Positions 8,501-18,039 of a stretch of 64,000 nucleotides of DNA are shown here, piece by piece (position 1 is the first letter of the stretch; each line of letters opens with the position of its first letter). This DNA is from a virus. A program made the position numbers and the translations under genes. Where the stretch lies: positions 35,642 through 99,641 of the IMG/VR virus record IMGVR_UViG_3300018428_002563. One strand, given 5' to 3'. Below the pieces are notes generated by a model that saw only the letters and a list, made by a program, of their open reading frames with translations, was not told the DNA's origin and did no database searches.

Positions 8501-11500
8501 ATAACATACTTTATGCAGCTTTTAAAGGTTCAGATCATCCAACTCAATACATCAATACAAACTTGACAGGTGGTGCAGATGTCGCTGGCAATGGTAACTT
8601 AGTGTATGATATTGTTGAATTGATTAAATGGGGTAACGACGAAAGTCCAAACAATGACTGGAACCCAGCAAAACGATCAACAGCACTAGATGCTTTCTTA
8701 ATGAATGATGCTACTATCCTACGTAATATGACTGTTCAAGGTCATGGCGGATTTATGTGTGTGCTAGATCCAGAAGGACAAATTCTTACTAAATCACCAT
8801 ATATTCAAACAGGGTCAAGTTTCTCGCAATCACTTAATAGACAAGCATTTAGAGGCGGGATGCTAGTTGATGCGTTCTGTGCTAACACTCCAGTTAAAGT
8901 TACAAGTGTTGAAGCTAACGGATTTGAGCTATTAGTTACAGCAGACCCAGGAAGCGGTTTGTCTATTAGAAAGCCGCAAACACCTTGCCCATTTTATATT
9001 AATGGTATTAGATATCAGGTAAACGATGTTACTGATTACAATGACGGTGGTGCATTACTTGCTCCAACAGCAAGATTAATACTTGACTCAACTTCTGGAC
9101 CAGTAAGTGACGCAAACCCAGATATTAACATAGGTTGGGATGAAGTTGAACTACCTATACCAGGCGGCGGCTATGCTATAACACTTCAAACAGCGGGTAA
9201 CAGATCTCAGCTAGGTAACGACTTTACACAAGTTAACGACTTAGGTTATGGGCTTGTTACTATTAACGGCGGATTGAGTGAAATGGTTAGTATGTTTACA
9301 TACTACTGTCATACAGCATACTATGCAGGTAATGGTGGACAAATTAGATCATTAAACGGTTCTAACGCAAATGGTGTATATGGACTTGTTTCACAAGGTA
9401 GTGACCCTAACGAAGTACCAGACAATGTTGTTCTTAAGAATGACATGGTACAGTCAGCAAAAACATTTAGTGCTGTTACAGTTCTTGAACTTACAGCAAA
9501 TTTAAGTGTAACGGCAGGCGATGCTATTGCTAATGCTGGTTCTACACCAAGTGCAAGCGGCGAATCAGTTTTTGCAACAGTAGGCAAGAAACTATATCTT
9601 GATACTACATCAGGAAGTTTTACACCTGGCGATAGTATCTTTGTAAATGGTGTAGACTCGGGTGTTGATATTGCTCTTAATGGAGTAGATACAACTGGTT
9701 ACACTAACGTAGCAACACAACTTAGTATGCACGTATACGATTTAGAACATATTCCTACTAATAAAGGTGAAATAGATTATTACCATGATGATGATCCTGT
9801 ATCACCTTTAAATAGAATAGGACGTTATGAGCTTGCAAACATTCAAACAATGAATGGTATTTTAGTTGACGGTTATACATTAGACAACACAGAGTATGTT
9901 TTTAATCCTGTAGCAAGAACAACAAATGTAAATGGAGTAGTAGGTAATGATGAAAGCGATCCTGTTACAGAAACTACAGAAGCTGTTATAGTTATATCTA
10001 AATCTCAACAAACTGTAAACGGACAATCAGGAATTTATAAAGTTAATATATTTGGTACAGAACGTGGAGATCACTACAAGATTGGTGACACGTTTACAAT
10101 ATCAGGAACGCAACTAGGTGGTGTAAGTCCTACACATGATGCAACAGTAACAGTAACAGAAATTAACCGTAGCACAGTAAACATTGATAACGGTATCCAA
10201 ACAGGAAGCATTAGACGTATGTCAATTAGTGGTGCTATTAATATTATTCCTAACTTTACACCTCAGCGAGATGGACAAGTTTATAAACTTAACTTTAGTA
10301 CATCAAATGACCAGTTCGATAACGATGGATTATTCCAGGATATTCCAGTTAACCAACCTGTCGATATTAGGCAAAACCAAACACACTTATTTAGAGATAT
10401 CGAAAGTGTAGGTAGTTTAACAATTAGACCTAGTACGGCTGTAAACTTCGACGATGATCCATTAGATACTTATAGATCAATTAGTTTTGGAGTAAACGAT
10501 AGTGCAGGTGGATTACTTTTAGATGACGAATCTTTAACAGGCTTTGACGCAACATATGATTTTGTACAACTTTTAATTAACGATAGTTATAAAAACTTAG
10601 CAGGGTCTACATTGTCAGTTCCATCTAGTTCAACAACTCTAGGCGGAACACAAGGCGACACTACTATTGCGATTGAACGACTTTCAGAATTAAAAGATAT
10701 ATTTAAATTAAATAACAACTTTGATACAGATGCACAATTCCAAACTATTCCGGCAGACGACACTGGTAGAGACTATACTATAACATATGAATTACCCAAA
10801 GTTATTTCTTGGCGTGGTAAAAAACATATTGTTTATAACTATAGAGAAGTAAAAGTTGAAAGTGGTAATCACAACATAAAAACAACTTTCTCAGAAGAAA
10901 ACACCTATGCGGTAGTTGACTTAAAAGAAATTGAAGAAGTTAAACTTACTCTAAATGACTATGGCTCTTGGGAAAGAGATGTTTTCTACAATCTAGCACA
11001 AAGATCTGTTCTTGTTAGACAAGTTGGTAATACTTCAGCAAGCGGTAAAGTTAAAGTAGCACAATTCAATGAAAATGTATTAGACTTATATGACTGGTCA
11101 GGCGTAAACTTTAATACAACTGGTGCATTAGAAATCAGTATTGACAATGGCGCAACTTATACAACTATGACTGACCTGGCTACAAATTCTGTAAATCTTG
11201 TTCCAACACTAGTTGAAATTAGAGACACAAACGTTACAGGTGTAGCATCGGGTATTTCACAACCACTTAGCCAAGGCTTTAATAGTGTAATTGCTCTTAG
11301 AGCAGGATTACAAGACGGTGCTCCAGCAAAAATTACTATACAAATTAGTACATGTAGAGCTACAGGACACGACTTCCTAGACATAGGTACAGGTTCATTT
11401 AACCAAACAAACTATCCAAATGTTATTTTAGGTTTCCCAGCAAGAGAAGCTGTACAAGATAATGAAATACAAGAACGTAACAAAGGTAGAGTGTTCTTTG

Positions 11501-14500
11501 TAAGTACTGACCAAGATGGTTTCTTCCGTGTTGGTAGATTCTTTACAGTTGACCAAGGTACTGGTACAGTTACATTTGCTGCAAGTATTGCACTTTCAGA
11601 TGTTGACGGTATTGGATTTAAACGTGGTGTTGTTGTTACTGAATTCTCAACAGACAATGCAATGAGTGACAATGCTAACGATACTGTTCCGGTTGAAAGT
11701 GCTGTTAGAGGATATGTAAACAGACGCTTAGGTTACGATCAACAAGGTAATGCTGTAACAAATCCATTAGGACCAAGTGTTCTACAGCAAAATGGTAGTG
11801 TTCCTTTAACAGGTAACTTACAAGCAAACTCAAATACTATTACAGGTATTGCTCCTGTTGATCTTACACTTACAGCAGGCACAACCGCTGTAAACAAAGA
11901 CTATGTAGATAGCAGAGCTGAAGGTGTTAAGAAGTTTAAAGACTTGCGTGACACATCAATTGGTGGCGGACAAGCAGGTGATATTTTAGGTTTAACTGGA
12001 CACTACAGTATTTGGCTTGATGCTAATAGCATTAACAATAAATCAGAGTTTGTAGCAGGCAGAGTTTTAACAAACAGTGGCGGTACAACAAACTATGGTA
12101 CAATAAGCGGTTATGATGACGAAGTTTATGATAACGGTTTAGGTGATGTATATATTGTTTACTTTGATGCTGGACCAGATATTGCTACACTATCAGAATT
12201 TAATTTAGGATTTAATGGTACTACAATAGCAGGTTTAAAGAGTGGTGCACCAGCAATTTACTCTAAACCAGACGGCGGCGTTGTTGGCGGAAATGCAAAA
12301 TATATAAACGGCCCATTCCAAGATATAATTAACATATCTGAAGAGCCTTTTGTAAATGCTACGCCAGTAAGTGACATCAGTTTAAGCACACGTCGATTAG
12401 ATAATGACGATGCTGTTCCTAGCACACCGTCAAATCCTACAGCATACTATAATATGCAAATTAATCCAGGTGTGATTCTAAATGCTGACGTAAATGATAG
12501 TGCAGGCATAGTTCAATCTAAACTGGATATGCAAGAATCAGATACTTTTGTAACAACAGCAGACGATCAAATAACAATTCCAGCAACAGAAGTTGTGGTT
12601 GGATTTAATTACGAAATTATTCTTCAAGGCACTACAGACTTTACAACATTAGGTGCTAGTGCAAGCACAGCAGGAACTACATTTACAGCAACCGTAAGTA
12701 ATCCTAATATAACAGGTGGCGGTACTGTTAAAAGATTACAAAGCAATATTGTTGTTAAAGATCTAGCAGACGATACAGATGCAAACAACCAAGCAACACT
12801 AGGATTGTCAAGTTTTGATGGTGCAAATTTTAAAGTTACAAGAGGACATGTACAACTTAAAGATAACGGGATACCTAAGACAAAGATAGAACAAATTGCT
12901 ACACAAACTGTGCTAGGTAACTCAACAGCAAACACAGCTAACGTTGCAGAAGTGACATTTGAGACAGTAGTTAATGACGGTAAAGGTATACAACATGGTG
13001 ACTTTTCAACCACAGCGATAGACGCTGAGGCTGGTCAAGAAGTTATGCTTAGAACAGATAGCACAGCAGACGCTGAGCTATATGCTGTAACCACAACAAC
13101 TACTACAGGTGAAGCAAGTAAAATTGTTTCTACAGATACTGGCGGTAATATAGATGCACAAGGTTATAAATTAAACAACTACACAATCATAACACAATCA
13201 GGTTCAGGCAGTGATGGCGTACTTACTGTTAAATCAATACAGACAGGGGTAGGTATAACTGTAGCAGGTGGTAGTGCAACAGACCCAGCATACACAACTG
13301 TATATGGTGATTTGAATGTTGGTAACCTAACAGATCCAGATGGTGCTGATGCTGATTCAGATCCAGATGTATTTGATAGAAGCGCACTTCATGTATCAGC
13401 TGATACAGCATTTGATACAGCGAACAGTATAACAGGTACTGAATCAAGATTTGTTGCTTCTAAATGGATGTACACAAACTTTATCGAATCAGTAGACGAA
13501 AAAGGCGCAACATCAGCAGGTATTGCTCTAGGTTCATACAGCGGGAAAGTTGATGTAGGTAATGTTGGTATTATTGCAACTAACGGAACAGTACAGAAAA
13601 CTGTTGCTTCGTTTGGTATGCTAGATAGCGACAGTGACGGAACAGTAGATACTCTTGCTATTTGGCCTGAAGATGACAACACTGTTGATATCGGTAACGC
13701 TAACTATCGTTACAAAACAATTTATGTTAAAGCTGTAAATGTAGATGGAGATATTACTTCTAGTGGTGGTACATTTGGTAATATCCAAGTAGGTGTAACC
13801 GCTGATGGTGAAATTGATACTTCGGATGGTGATCTTACACTAGACAGTACTGGCGGTACAGTTATAGTTGACGATAATCTTACAGTTGAAGGTACATCAA
13901 CTCTTAAAGGTGATGTAGACATAGGCAATGCTATAGCCAGTGACACGTTGACTGTGTCGGCAAAAGTTGACTCTAATTTTATACCAAGCGGTACATCACG
14001 TAACTTAGGAGATTCTACAGATTATTGGGCAAATGTGTTTACAAGAAGTTTAACCACAGGTGCAAATACAACAACAGGTACTATAACTGGTGACTGGTCA
14101 CTGACTTCAGGATCTAAATTACAGTCAACATATGCTGACTTGGCTGAGATGTATTCAGCAGATGCAGAGTATGAAGTAGGAACTGTGGTTGTGTTTGGTG
14201 GCGAAGCAGAAATTACACTTACTAATACTAAAGGCGACACAAGAGTTGCTGGCGTAGTAAGTGAAAATCCAGCGTTCGTAATGAACCAAGAATGTCCAGG
14301 CATTGCAACCTGCATTGCATTACAAGGAAGAGTACCATGTAAAGTTATAGGCACTGTTAAAAAAGGTGACATGCTTGTAACTAGTGCAATTCCTGGTTAC
14401 GCTATTGTTAATAACACACCAGGAGTTGGTAGTGTAATTGGTAAGGCTGTAACAACTAAAGATACTGATGACAAAGGTATTGTTGAAGTAGTAGTAGGAC

Positions 14501-14508
14501 GAGTATAA
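5557..14508 (+). CDS. giant virion structural protein, tail fibre/appendage (2983 aa)
   Basis: A single uninterrupted 2983-aa frame. The N-terminus has the module 'GNDGTGDSIRESFRKVNENF' (about 13-32), also seen in the genes at 31937 and 36044; I infer a virion-attachment adaptor. Residues about 390-430 and 740-800 ('YRTIGAAARKAEQIQIA', 'VPANVSLVGDEFRRVIIRP') look like right-handed beta-helix, pectate-lyase-type segments of phage adhesins. Two helical modules with 'FIIAEVIAW' and 'FVIAEVIAF' precede regions related to the repeats of the 18039 protein. The C-terminus (about 2858-2983, 'YADLAEMYSADAEY', 'VALQGRVPCKV'-like) resembles a terminal domain common on marine T4-like fibres. It probably binds host receptors; which fibre it forms is unknown. 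Confidence 0.85.
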   Translation: MARQEVDIGIEGNDGTGDSIRESFRKVNENFQEIYAVVGKGGQITFTLLADTPDSLNPFKGDGVDAYLPIVSQDGTEIEIRKLGSDSDENPANVDTIDVSVATNGKIILKLNSITLQSDAKPVLGGPLNAAGVAIANVGTELDDVTGFNNTHGTSFSIDDIVIDKKFADKNYIRRQDPGETINVPAEPADGSSYTKVFTVSLSSAVGVGTALIPQHGLTRGSDGAAYIFNTSGTGLNWSRIDPATDTLVSSTDLDDNNQLIYGPLENGDVVYLGILDENNIGFFANPEDALLNDSVERNRRRYKLTTTDSAGLSITDGGFNEDLEGFFLSHQVMPRDSIVRRQGDTMEGPLTLHDHPGDLAGAGTPNGIADLQAVSKLYVDSQSTESSANIFVSVVGNDAQNVAPPGKEGSSLAYAYRTIGAAARKAEQIQIASPFEPGPYMQDIFTSRVINEGDPAVVELSQVTQRGYATGAGLDSRGNTKSLVDANKNFIIAEVIAWKNEQIENKATTTVGTTTVNWTDRVVNDRALELDLSIALDAALLDHVAGTLASALSTRVGVEFYNDEYGRSQNGLLKTVYAHLLEQARTITASIITNTPVTPSQTIYTQELITFGSNQPDSDDAASVTGISGNMAIQRDIVLNGVFSAETPQTGNRYELFFSNSVNGISQGKVDQGDPQNRDLRVGKVIRGKTSGAIGKIIRYFTGDDNINNPGSTDDLAELELLTPVEFTIGEKLEMGNIVNNRQITIRIETGQYFEDYPIRVPANVSLVGDEFRRVIIRPKDEVSQSPWSGTYFYRDKEFDGLTGDSDSVTGVADPNLPVDGEAYINPLTGETDGYFGRHYLYNPNLPKNVDNGGNLAITNPGQYVDAAVLIEKNKEFVIAEVIAFLDFSKDQSNQGQPGYTGYAGVVWDDQARDRYRRTIGSLCDAIAADLRAGGSINTLHIQGSIFFDGLNYTNEATPRYQSIISAADVIQNVIINNAYNNILYAAFKGSDHPTQYINTNLTGGADVAGNGNLVYDIVELIKWGNDESPNNDWNPAKRSTALDAFLMNDATILRNMTVQGHGGFMCVLDPEGQILTKSPYIQTGSSFSQSLNRQAFRGGMLVDAFCANTPVKVTSVEANGFELLVTADPGSGLSIRKPQTPCPFYINGIRYQVNDVTDYNDGGALLAPTARLILDSTSGPVSDANPDINIGWDEVELPIPGGGYAITLQTAGNRSQLGNDFTQVNDLGYGLVTINGGLSEMVSMFTYYCHTAYYAGNGGQIRSLNGSNANGVYGLVSQGSDPNEVPDNVVLKNDMVQSAKTFSAVTVLELTANLSVTAGDAIANAGSTPSASGESVFATVGKKLYLDTTSGSFTPGDSIFVNGVDSGVDIALNGVDTTGYTNVATQLSMHVYDLEHIPTNKGEIDYYHDDDPVSPLNRIGRYELANIQTMNGILVDGYTLDNTEYVFNPVARTTNVNGVVGNDESDPVTETTEAVIVISKSQQTVNGQSGIYKVNIFGTERGDHYKIGDTFTISGTQLGGVSPTHDATVTVTEINRSTVNIDNGIQTGSIRRMSISGAINIIPNFTPQRDGQVYKLNFSTSNDQFDNDGLFQDIPVNQPVDIRQNQTHLFRDIESVGSLTIRPSTAVNFDDDPLDTYRSISFGVNDSAGGLLLDDESLTGFDATYDFVQLLINDSYKNLAGSTLSVPSSSTTLGGTQGDTTIAIERLSELKDIFKLNNNFDTDAQFQTIPADDTGRDYTITYELPKVISWRGKKHIVYNYREVKVESGNHNIKTTFSEENTYAVVDLKEIEEVKLTLNDYGSWERDVFYNLAQRSVLVRQVGNTSASGKVKVAQFNENVLDLYDWSGVNFNTTGALEISIDNGATYTTMTDLATNSVNLVPTLVEIRDTNVTGVASGISQPLSQGFNSVIALRAGLQDGAPAKITIQISTCRATGHDFLDIGTGSFNQTNYPNVILGFPAREAVQDNEIQERNKGRVFFVSTDQDGFFRVGRFFTVDQGTGTVTFAASIALSDVDGIGFKRGVVVTEFSTDNAMSDNANDTVPVESAVRGYVNRRLGYDQQGNAVTNPLGPSVLQQNGSVPLTGNLQANSNTITGIAPVDLTLTAGTTAVNKDYVDSRAEGVKKFKDLRDTSIGGGQAGDILGLTGHYSIWLDANSINNKSEFVAGRVLTNSGGTTNYGTISGYDDEVYDNGLGDVYIVYFDAGPDIATLSEFNLGFNGTTIAGLKSGAPAIYSKPDGGVVGGNAKYINGPFQDIINISEEPFVNATPVSDISLSTRRLDNDDAVPSTPSNPTAYYNMQINPGVILNADVNDSAGIVQSKLDMQESDTFVTTADDQITIPATEVVVGFNYEIILQGTTDFTTLGASASTAGTTFTATVSNPNITGGGTVKRLQSNIVVKDLADDTDANNQATLGLSSFDGANFKVTRGHVQLKDNGIPKTKIEQIATQTVLGNSTANTANVAEVTFETVVNDGKGIQHGDFSTTAIDAEAGQEVMLRTDSTADAELYAVTTTTTTGEASKIVSTDTGGNIDAQGYKLNNYTIITQSGSGSDGVLTVKSIQTGVGITVAGGSATDPAYTTVYGDLNVGNLTDPDGADADSDPDVFDRSALHVSADTAFDTANSITGTESRFVASKWMYTNFIESVDEKGATSAGIALGSYSGKVDVGNVGIIATNGTVQKTVASFGMLDSDSDGTVDTLAIWPEDDNTVDIGNANYRYKTIYVKAVNVDGDITSSGGTFGNIQVGVTADGEIDTSDGDLTLDSTGGTVIVDDNLTVEGTSTLKGDVDIGNAIASDTLTVSAKVDSNFIPSGTSRNLGDSTDYWANVFTRSLTTGANTTTGTITGDWSLTSGSKLQSTYADLAEMYSADAEYEVGTVVVFGGEAEITLTNTKGDTRVAGVVSENPAFVMNQECPGIATCIALQGRVPCKVIGTVKKGDMLVTSAIPGYAIVNNTPGVGSVIGKAVTTKDTDDKGIVEVVVGRV

Positions 14509-14660
14509 TGGAAAAGAAACGCCCACAAGGAAAAAGTTTTACTAATGAAAATGGAAGACGATTAACAGTGATCGCCAATCGTGGTCCTAGATTACAAGTA
14601 AAGGTCATTGGAGATCCTAAAGGAAAAGCCGATGAAGCACTTAAAAAAATTAGGCGATAA
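14508..14660 (+). CDS. hypothetical small basic protein
   Basis: A 50-aa ORF starting on the TAATG overlap with the giant gene. It is strongly basic and Gly/Arg-rich ('MEKKRPQGKSFTNENGRRL', 'VIANRGPRLQVKVIGDPKGK'). Its stop lies inside the late octamer 14656-14663. It could be a chaperone-like or scaffold peptide for the fibre upstream; nothing shows this directly. Confidence 0.6.
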   Translation: MEKKRPQGKSFTNENGRRLTVIANRGPRLQVKVIGDPKGKADEALKKIRR

Positions 14661-14663
14661 ATA
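14656..14663 (+). promoter_or_regulatory. late promoter octamer GATAAATA
   Basis: 19 nt before ATG 14683 and containing the stop of the 50-aa ORF. I see no further octamer until 31.9 kb, so it may drive the fibre genes to 29616. Confidence 0.7.
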
Positions 14664-14682
14664 TAGTAAATAGGATAAGCAA

Positions 14683-17600
14683 ATGGCCAATAGATTTCCA
14701 CTAGTAATAGACACAACATCAGGTAACCAGTTTAGAGAATTACCAGACGGAGATAATCTATTACTTACAAATAGTAGCATTGTAAATGCTTTAGATATTA
14801 CAGCATTAGGAACAGTTACAGCAAGCCAATTAGTTGTTGATGGTACAGTATTTAGAAACGACTATAACGACCTGCAGAATCTTCCAACAATACCAACTAG
14901 TATACTACAACTAGGAATTGGGGACGGAACATCAGGACAGTTTTTAACTACAAATGGCACAGGAACTATTAGTTTCCAAAACATTCCTACACAAGATCCT
15001 ACCATGGGTGGGGATTTACAAGGCTCTGCAAGTAATGCACAAATTAAAGCAAATACAATTGGCATAGACGAATTAGATGTTGATGACGGAACTATTGGCC
15101 AAGTTCTTGCTACAGACGGTTCAGGCAATTTACAATTTATTGACATGTCCGGCGGCGGTGGCGGCGGTGGCGCTACTAGCTTTTTAGGGCTATCAGGACA
15201 AATTGGATTATCGCAAATTGATGATGATTTTATTACTCCTGAAAAATTAAAAGATAACGGCCAAACACCTACACCAGGACAATACTTAACAGTAGCAGCT
15301 GGTGGTGACTTTGAATACTTAGATATTCCTACAACTAATCCACAATGGGACGATGTACAAAATAAACCTACTATTCCTGCTACACTTACTGATTTAGGTA
15401 TTTCAGAAGGTAACGATGGCGATGTTTTAAAAACAGACGGCGCTGGAACTTATACATTTACAGCATTTAATTCTATTGAAAATATAGAGTTTAGTGGAAC
15501 AACAATAAGAACTGTTCCAGATAACAGCAACATTGCTATAGATCCAAAAGGCAACGGGTATGTAAATATTATTGGTACAAACGGTGTTGTAATTCCTAAG
15601 GGTACTTCTGCACAAAGGGCGCCTGATGTTGCAGGTGCTATGCGTTTGAATACAGAACTAGGAATATTTGAAGGGTATGATGGTAGTAATTGGAATGGTT
15701 TAGGCGGCGTAAGATCAGTAGATGGACTAACATATGTTAGTGCTGAACTAACTCCAAATGCAAGCGATGATACTTTAAGATTTATTACTAATAGTCAAAC
15801 TAGTGCAACATTAACAGAAAGTTTACTAGATTTAAATTCAGCTGTTAGTGTAAAGATTAGAAGCACACAGTCCGCATTAGATTTTGATAGTGGTGCTCTT
15901 AGTGTTGACGGCGGTGTTAGTATTAAAGGTAACCTTATTGTTAGTGGTGCTATTACTGTAAACGAAGAATTCAATACAAGTGTAAAAGTAAATGCTACAG
16001 CATTGTCAGGCGGAACACAAACTTCAATTGTAACTGTAAATCCAGCAGATATAGATTACTTTAATACAGGTCAAAAAATAAGAATTTTTGGTGCAAGTGC
16101 GGATAACATAGATCAAGATACTTCTAATCTTGGAATACAGGTTAATAGAGTAGGCTTTGCTACTCCAGATGGTAGTGGTAACGAAGTTACATTTAGTTAT
16201 AGAGTTGCACAAATGGATACACAATCAGGTAAGATAAGTGCTGTATCTAGTGCTGTAGATATTACTATTGAACCGGACGAAATAAACGATTTTAACAACA
16301 ACAAAAACTTACAACTAGTAGTAAGTCGTGTAAGTTCGGCACACAATATTTTAATTTATAGAAAAATTGGTTCCGAAGTTAACTATACACTTCTAAAAGT
16401 ATTAGGTCCAAAAGAACTAGGAGTTGCTCTTAGCAATGTAGTATGGACAGATTATTATGACTTTGATGTTGCACCCTGGAGTAAAAGAACTACACAAGGA
16501 TTGTTTACAACTGATAGTGGACTTGTGCATGTTCCACTTGTAGCATCAGCAACACCAAAACTTGGTTGGATTGATACAGAAATTACACAAATTGATCCTA
16601 ATACAAATAACTTAACAGTAGCAAATAGTTTTTATGCAAGCCAAACTAGTATAGAAGTAGTTGTTGACGATACAGAAGCTGTACAACTTGCAATAGACTC
16701 TGCTAAAGCTCAAAATAGAAATAGTTATGAGCTTGAAAATAGAACATACTTTATAAAGCGTTTAGAAATTCCAGATGGATTTACACTAAAAGGAAGTGGC
16801 GACCAAACTAGAATTATCAAGCAATATTGGTCAACTGAAACATCAACAGGTGACAATACAATAATAAGACCTAAGTCAGGGTATACAAGTTATAGTAATA
16901 TAACAATAAGAGATTTAAGAATAGATGGTAATGCACAAAACCAATATTTGTCAACTGACACAACTTCAGAGTTTTTAAACTTTGCGTTTTATCTATATGG
17001 TAATGACTTACTTTACGAAAACATTGAGTTAGATAACGTAATAGGTGGCGGCATATATGCTTACCATCCAACAATTACAAATAACTTAACAATACTTAAC
17101 AGTGAAATTACAAGCGGTGGACTGACATATAGTTATGATTATCAACCTTTATATGCAGATGAATGTAGAACTATTAAAATAGCTCATAACACATTTAGAG
17201 ATTTCCCAGGACCAATAAGTGTAAGTGCTGTACAAAAAGGTATAGTTTCTCCGAACATTGTTGATAATTGCGGAGAAGGAATATTTGCATATGGTGCAAC
17301 CAAGATAGTACTTTCACCAAACGTATTATTAGGTCCAGCAGGCGAATTTATTGCTAATCCAGATGTACTTAATTCAGAGTATGATAGTGTCAACATAACT
17401 TTAGAACCAAATATAGACTTTAACAGTCCTGCATACGTCTATCAAGAAAACGGCGCATTTTTTGACTTTACAGCAAATCAAGGTAGCCTTACAGGACTTA
17501 TAAATGAACTAACCAAAGTGAATAACGTAGAAGAGCTTGTTATTCCAGGTGGATCTAATCCGGATTACAGCCAAACACTAGGAGGAGAAGATTACATATC

Positions 17601-18039
17601 ATTCACTACCCCAGGCGATGCTAACGGCAATTTCCAATTTAGAATAGTAACAGGAAAGGTAAATGACTTACTAAGTAGAGCAGGTTATTCAACTTTACTT
17701 GCAAGTAATCCTAACTCACAGGGACTAGTATATAGAATAGTTGCAACAGAATATGTACCAACTAAAACTATTGTAGGGTTGGGTAGCACAGATGGTAATA
17801 ACGACTATGTTCTTCCACTAGATAGTGTAGACGGTCTAAATGTAAGCGATGTGGTCCGCTTAGTGAACCACAGTACAACTCCTGCATCAGGAGGATTGAA
17901 CGGAACCATAAATTCAATAAATACGATAAGCAATACTATAACAATTGATTTTGGTGTAACCACAATTCAAACGCCGGCGAGTTCCGGACAAGTTGCACTA
18001 CAAAATAATTTCGTAGTAGCCAAAGGGAAAATTAACTAA
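14683..18039 (+). CDS. virion structural protein with beta-helix region (1118 aa)
   Basis: An 1118-aa fibre-like protein. The N-terminal third has repeats such as 'YNDLQNLPTIP' and 'WDDVQNKPTIP', a tail-fibre linker motif, and a run of seven glycines near residue 160. Residues about 660-960 read as a pectate-lyase/tailspike beta-helix: 'DDTEAVQLAIDSAK' (the usual first helix), 'TYFIKRLEIPDGFTLKGSG', then short Asn-rich coils. This fold often carries glycan-binding or depolymerase activity, but no catalytic site can be assigned. It starts 19 nt after a late octamer and shares TAATG with the next gene. Confidence 0.8.
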   Translation: MANRFPLVIDTTSGNQFRELPDGDNLLLTNSSIVNALDITALGTVTASQLVVDGTVFRNDYNDLQNLPTIPTSILQLGIGDGTSGQFLTTNGTGTISFQNIPTQDPTMGGDLQGSASNAQIKANTIGIDELDVDDGTIGQVLATDGSGNLQFIDMSGGGGGGGATSFLGLSGQIGLSQIDDDFITPEKLKDNGQTPTPGQYLTVAAGGDFEYLDIPTTNPQWDDVQNKPTIPATLTDLGISEGNDGDVLKTDGAGTYTFTAFNSIENIEFSGTTIRTVPDNSNIAIDPKGNGYVNIIGTNGVVIPKGTSAQRAPDVAGAMRLNTELGIFEGYDGSNWNGLGGVRSVDGLTYVSAELTPNASDDTLRFITNSQTSATLTESLLDLNSAVSVKIRSTQSALDFDSGALSVDGGVSIKGNLIVSGAITVNEEFNTSVKVNATALSGGTQTSIVTVNPADIDYFNTGQKIRIFGASADNIDQDTSNLGIQVNRVGFATPDGSGNEVTFSYRVAQMDTQSGKISAVSSAVDITIEPDEINDFNNNKNLQLVVSRVSSAHNILIYRKIGSEVNYTLLKVLGPKELGVALSNVVWTDYYDFDVAPWSKRTTQGLFTTDSGLVHVPLVASATPKLGWIDTEITQIDPNTNNLTVANSFYASQTSIEVVVDDTEAVQLAIDSAKAQNRNSYELENRTYFIKRLEIPDGFTLKGSGDQTRIIKQYWSTETSTGDNTIIRPKSGYTSYSNITIRDLRIDGNAQNQYLSTDTTSEFLNFAFYLYGNDLLYENIELDNVIGGGIYAYHPTITNNLTILNSEITSGGLTYSYDYQPLYADECRTIKIAHNTFRDFPGPISVSAVQKGIVSPNIVDNCGEGIFAYGATKIVLSPNVLLGPAGEFIANPDVLNSEYDSVNITLEPNIDFNSPAYVYQENGAFFDFTANQGSLTGLINELTKVNNVEELVIPGGSNPDYSQTLGGEDYISFTTPGDANGNFQFRIVTGKVNDLLSRAGYSTLLASNPNSQGLVYRIVATEYVPTKTIVGLGSTDGNNDYVLPLDSVDGLNVSDVVRLVNHSTTPASGGLNGTINSINTISNTITIDFGVTTIQTPASSGQVALQNNFVVAKGKIN

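Noticed and set aside
12624-13013. 129-aa minus-strand frame inside the giant fibre gene, and similar antisense frames across 5.7-34 kb
   Set aside because: Leu/Ser/Val-rich mirror frames caused by the codon bias of the sense gene; no start signals.
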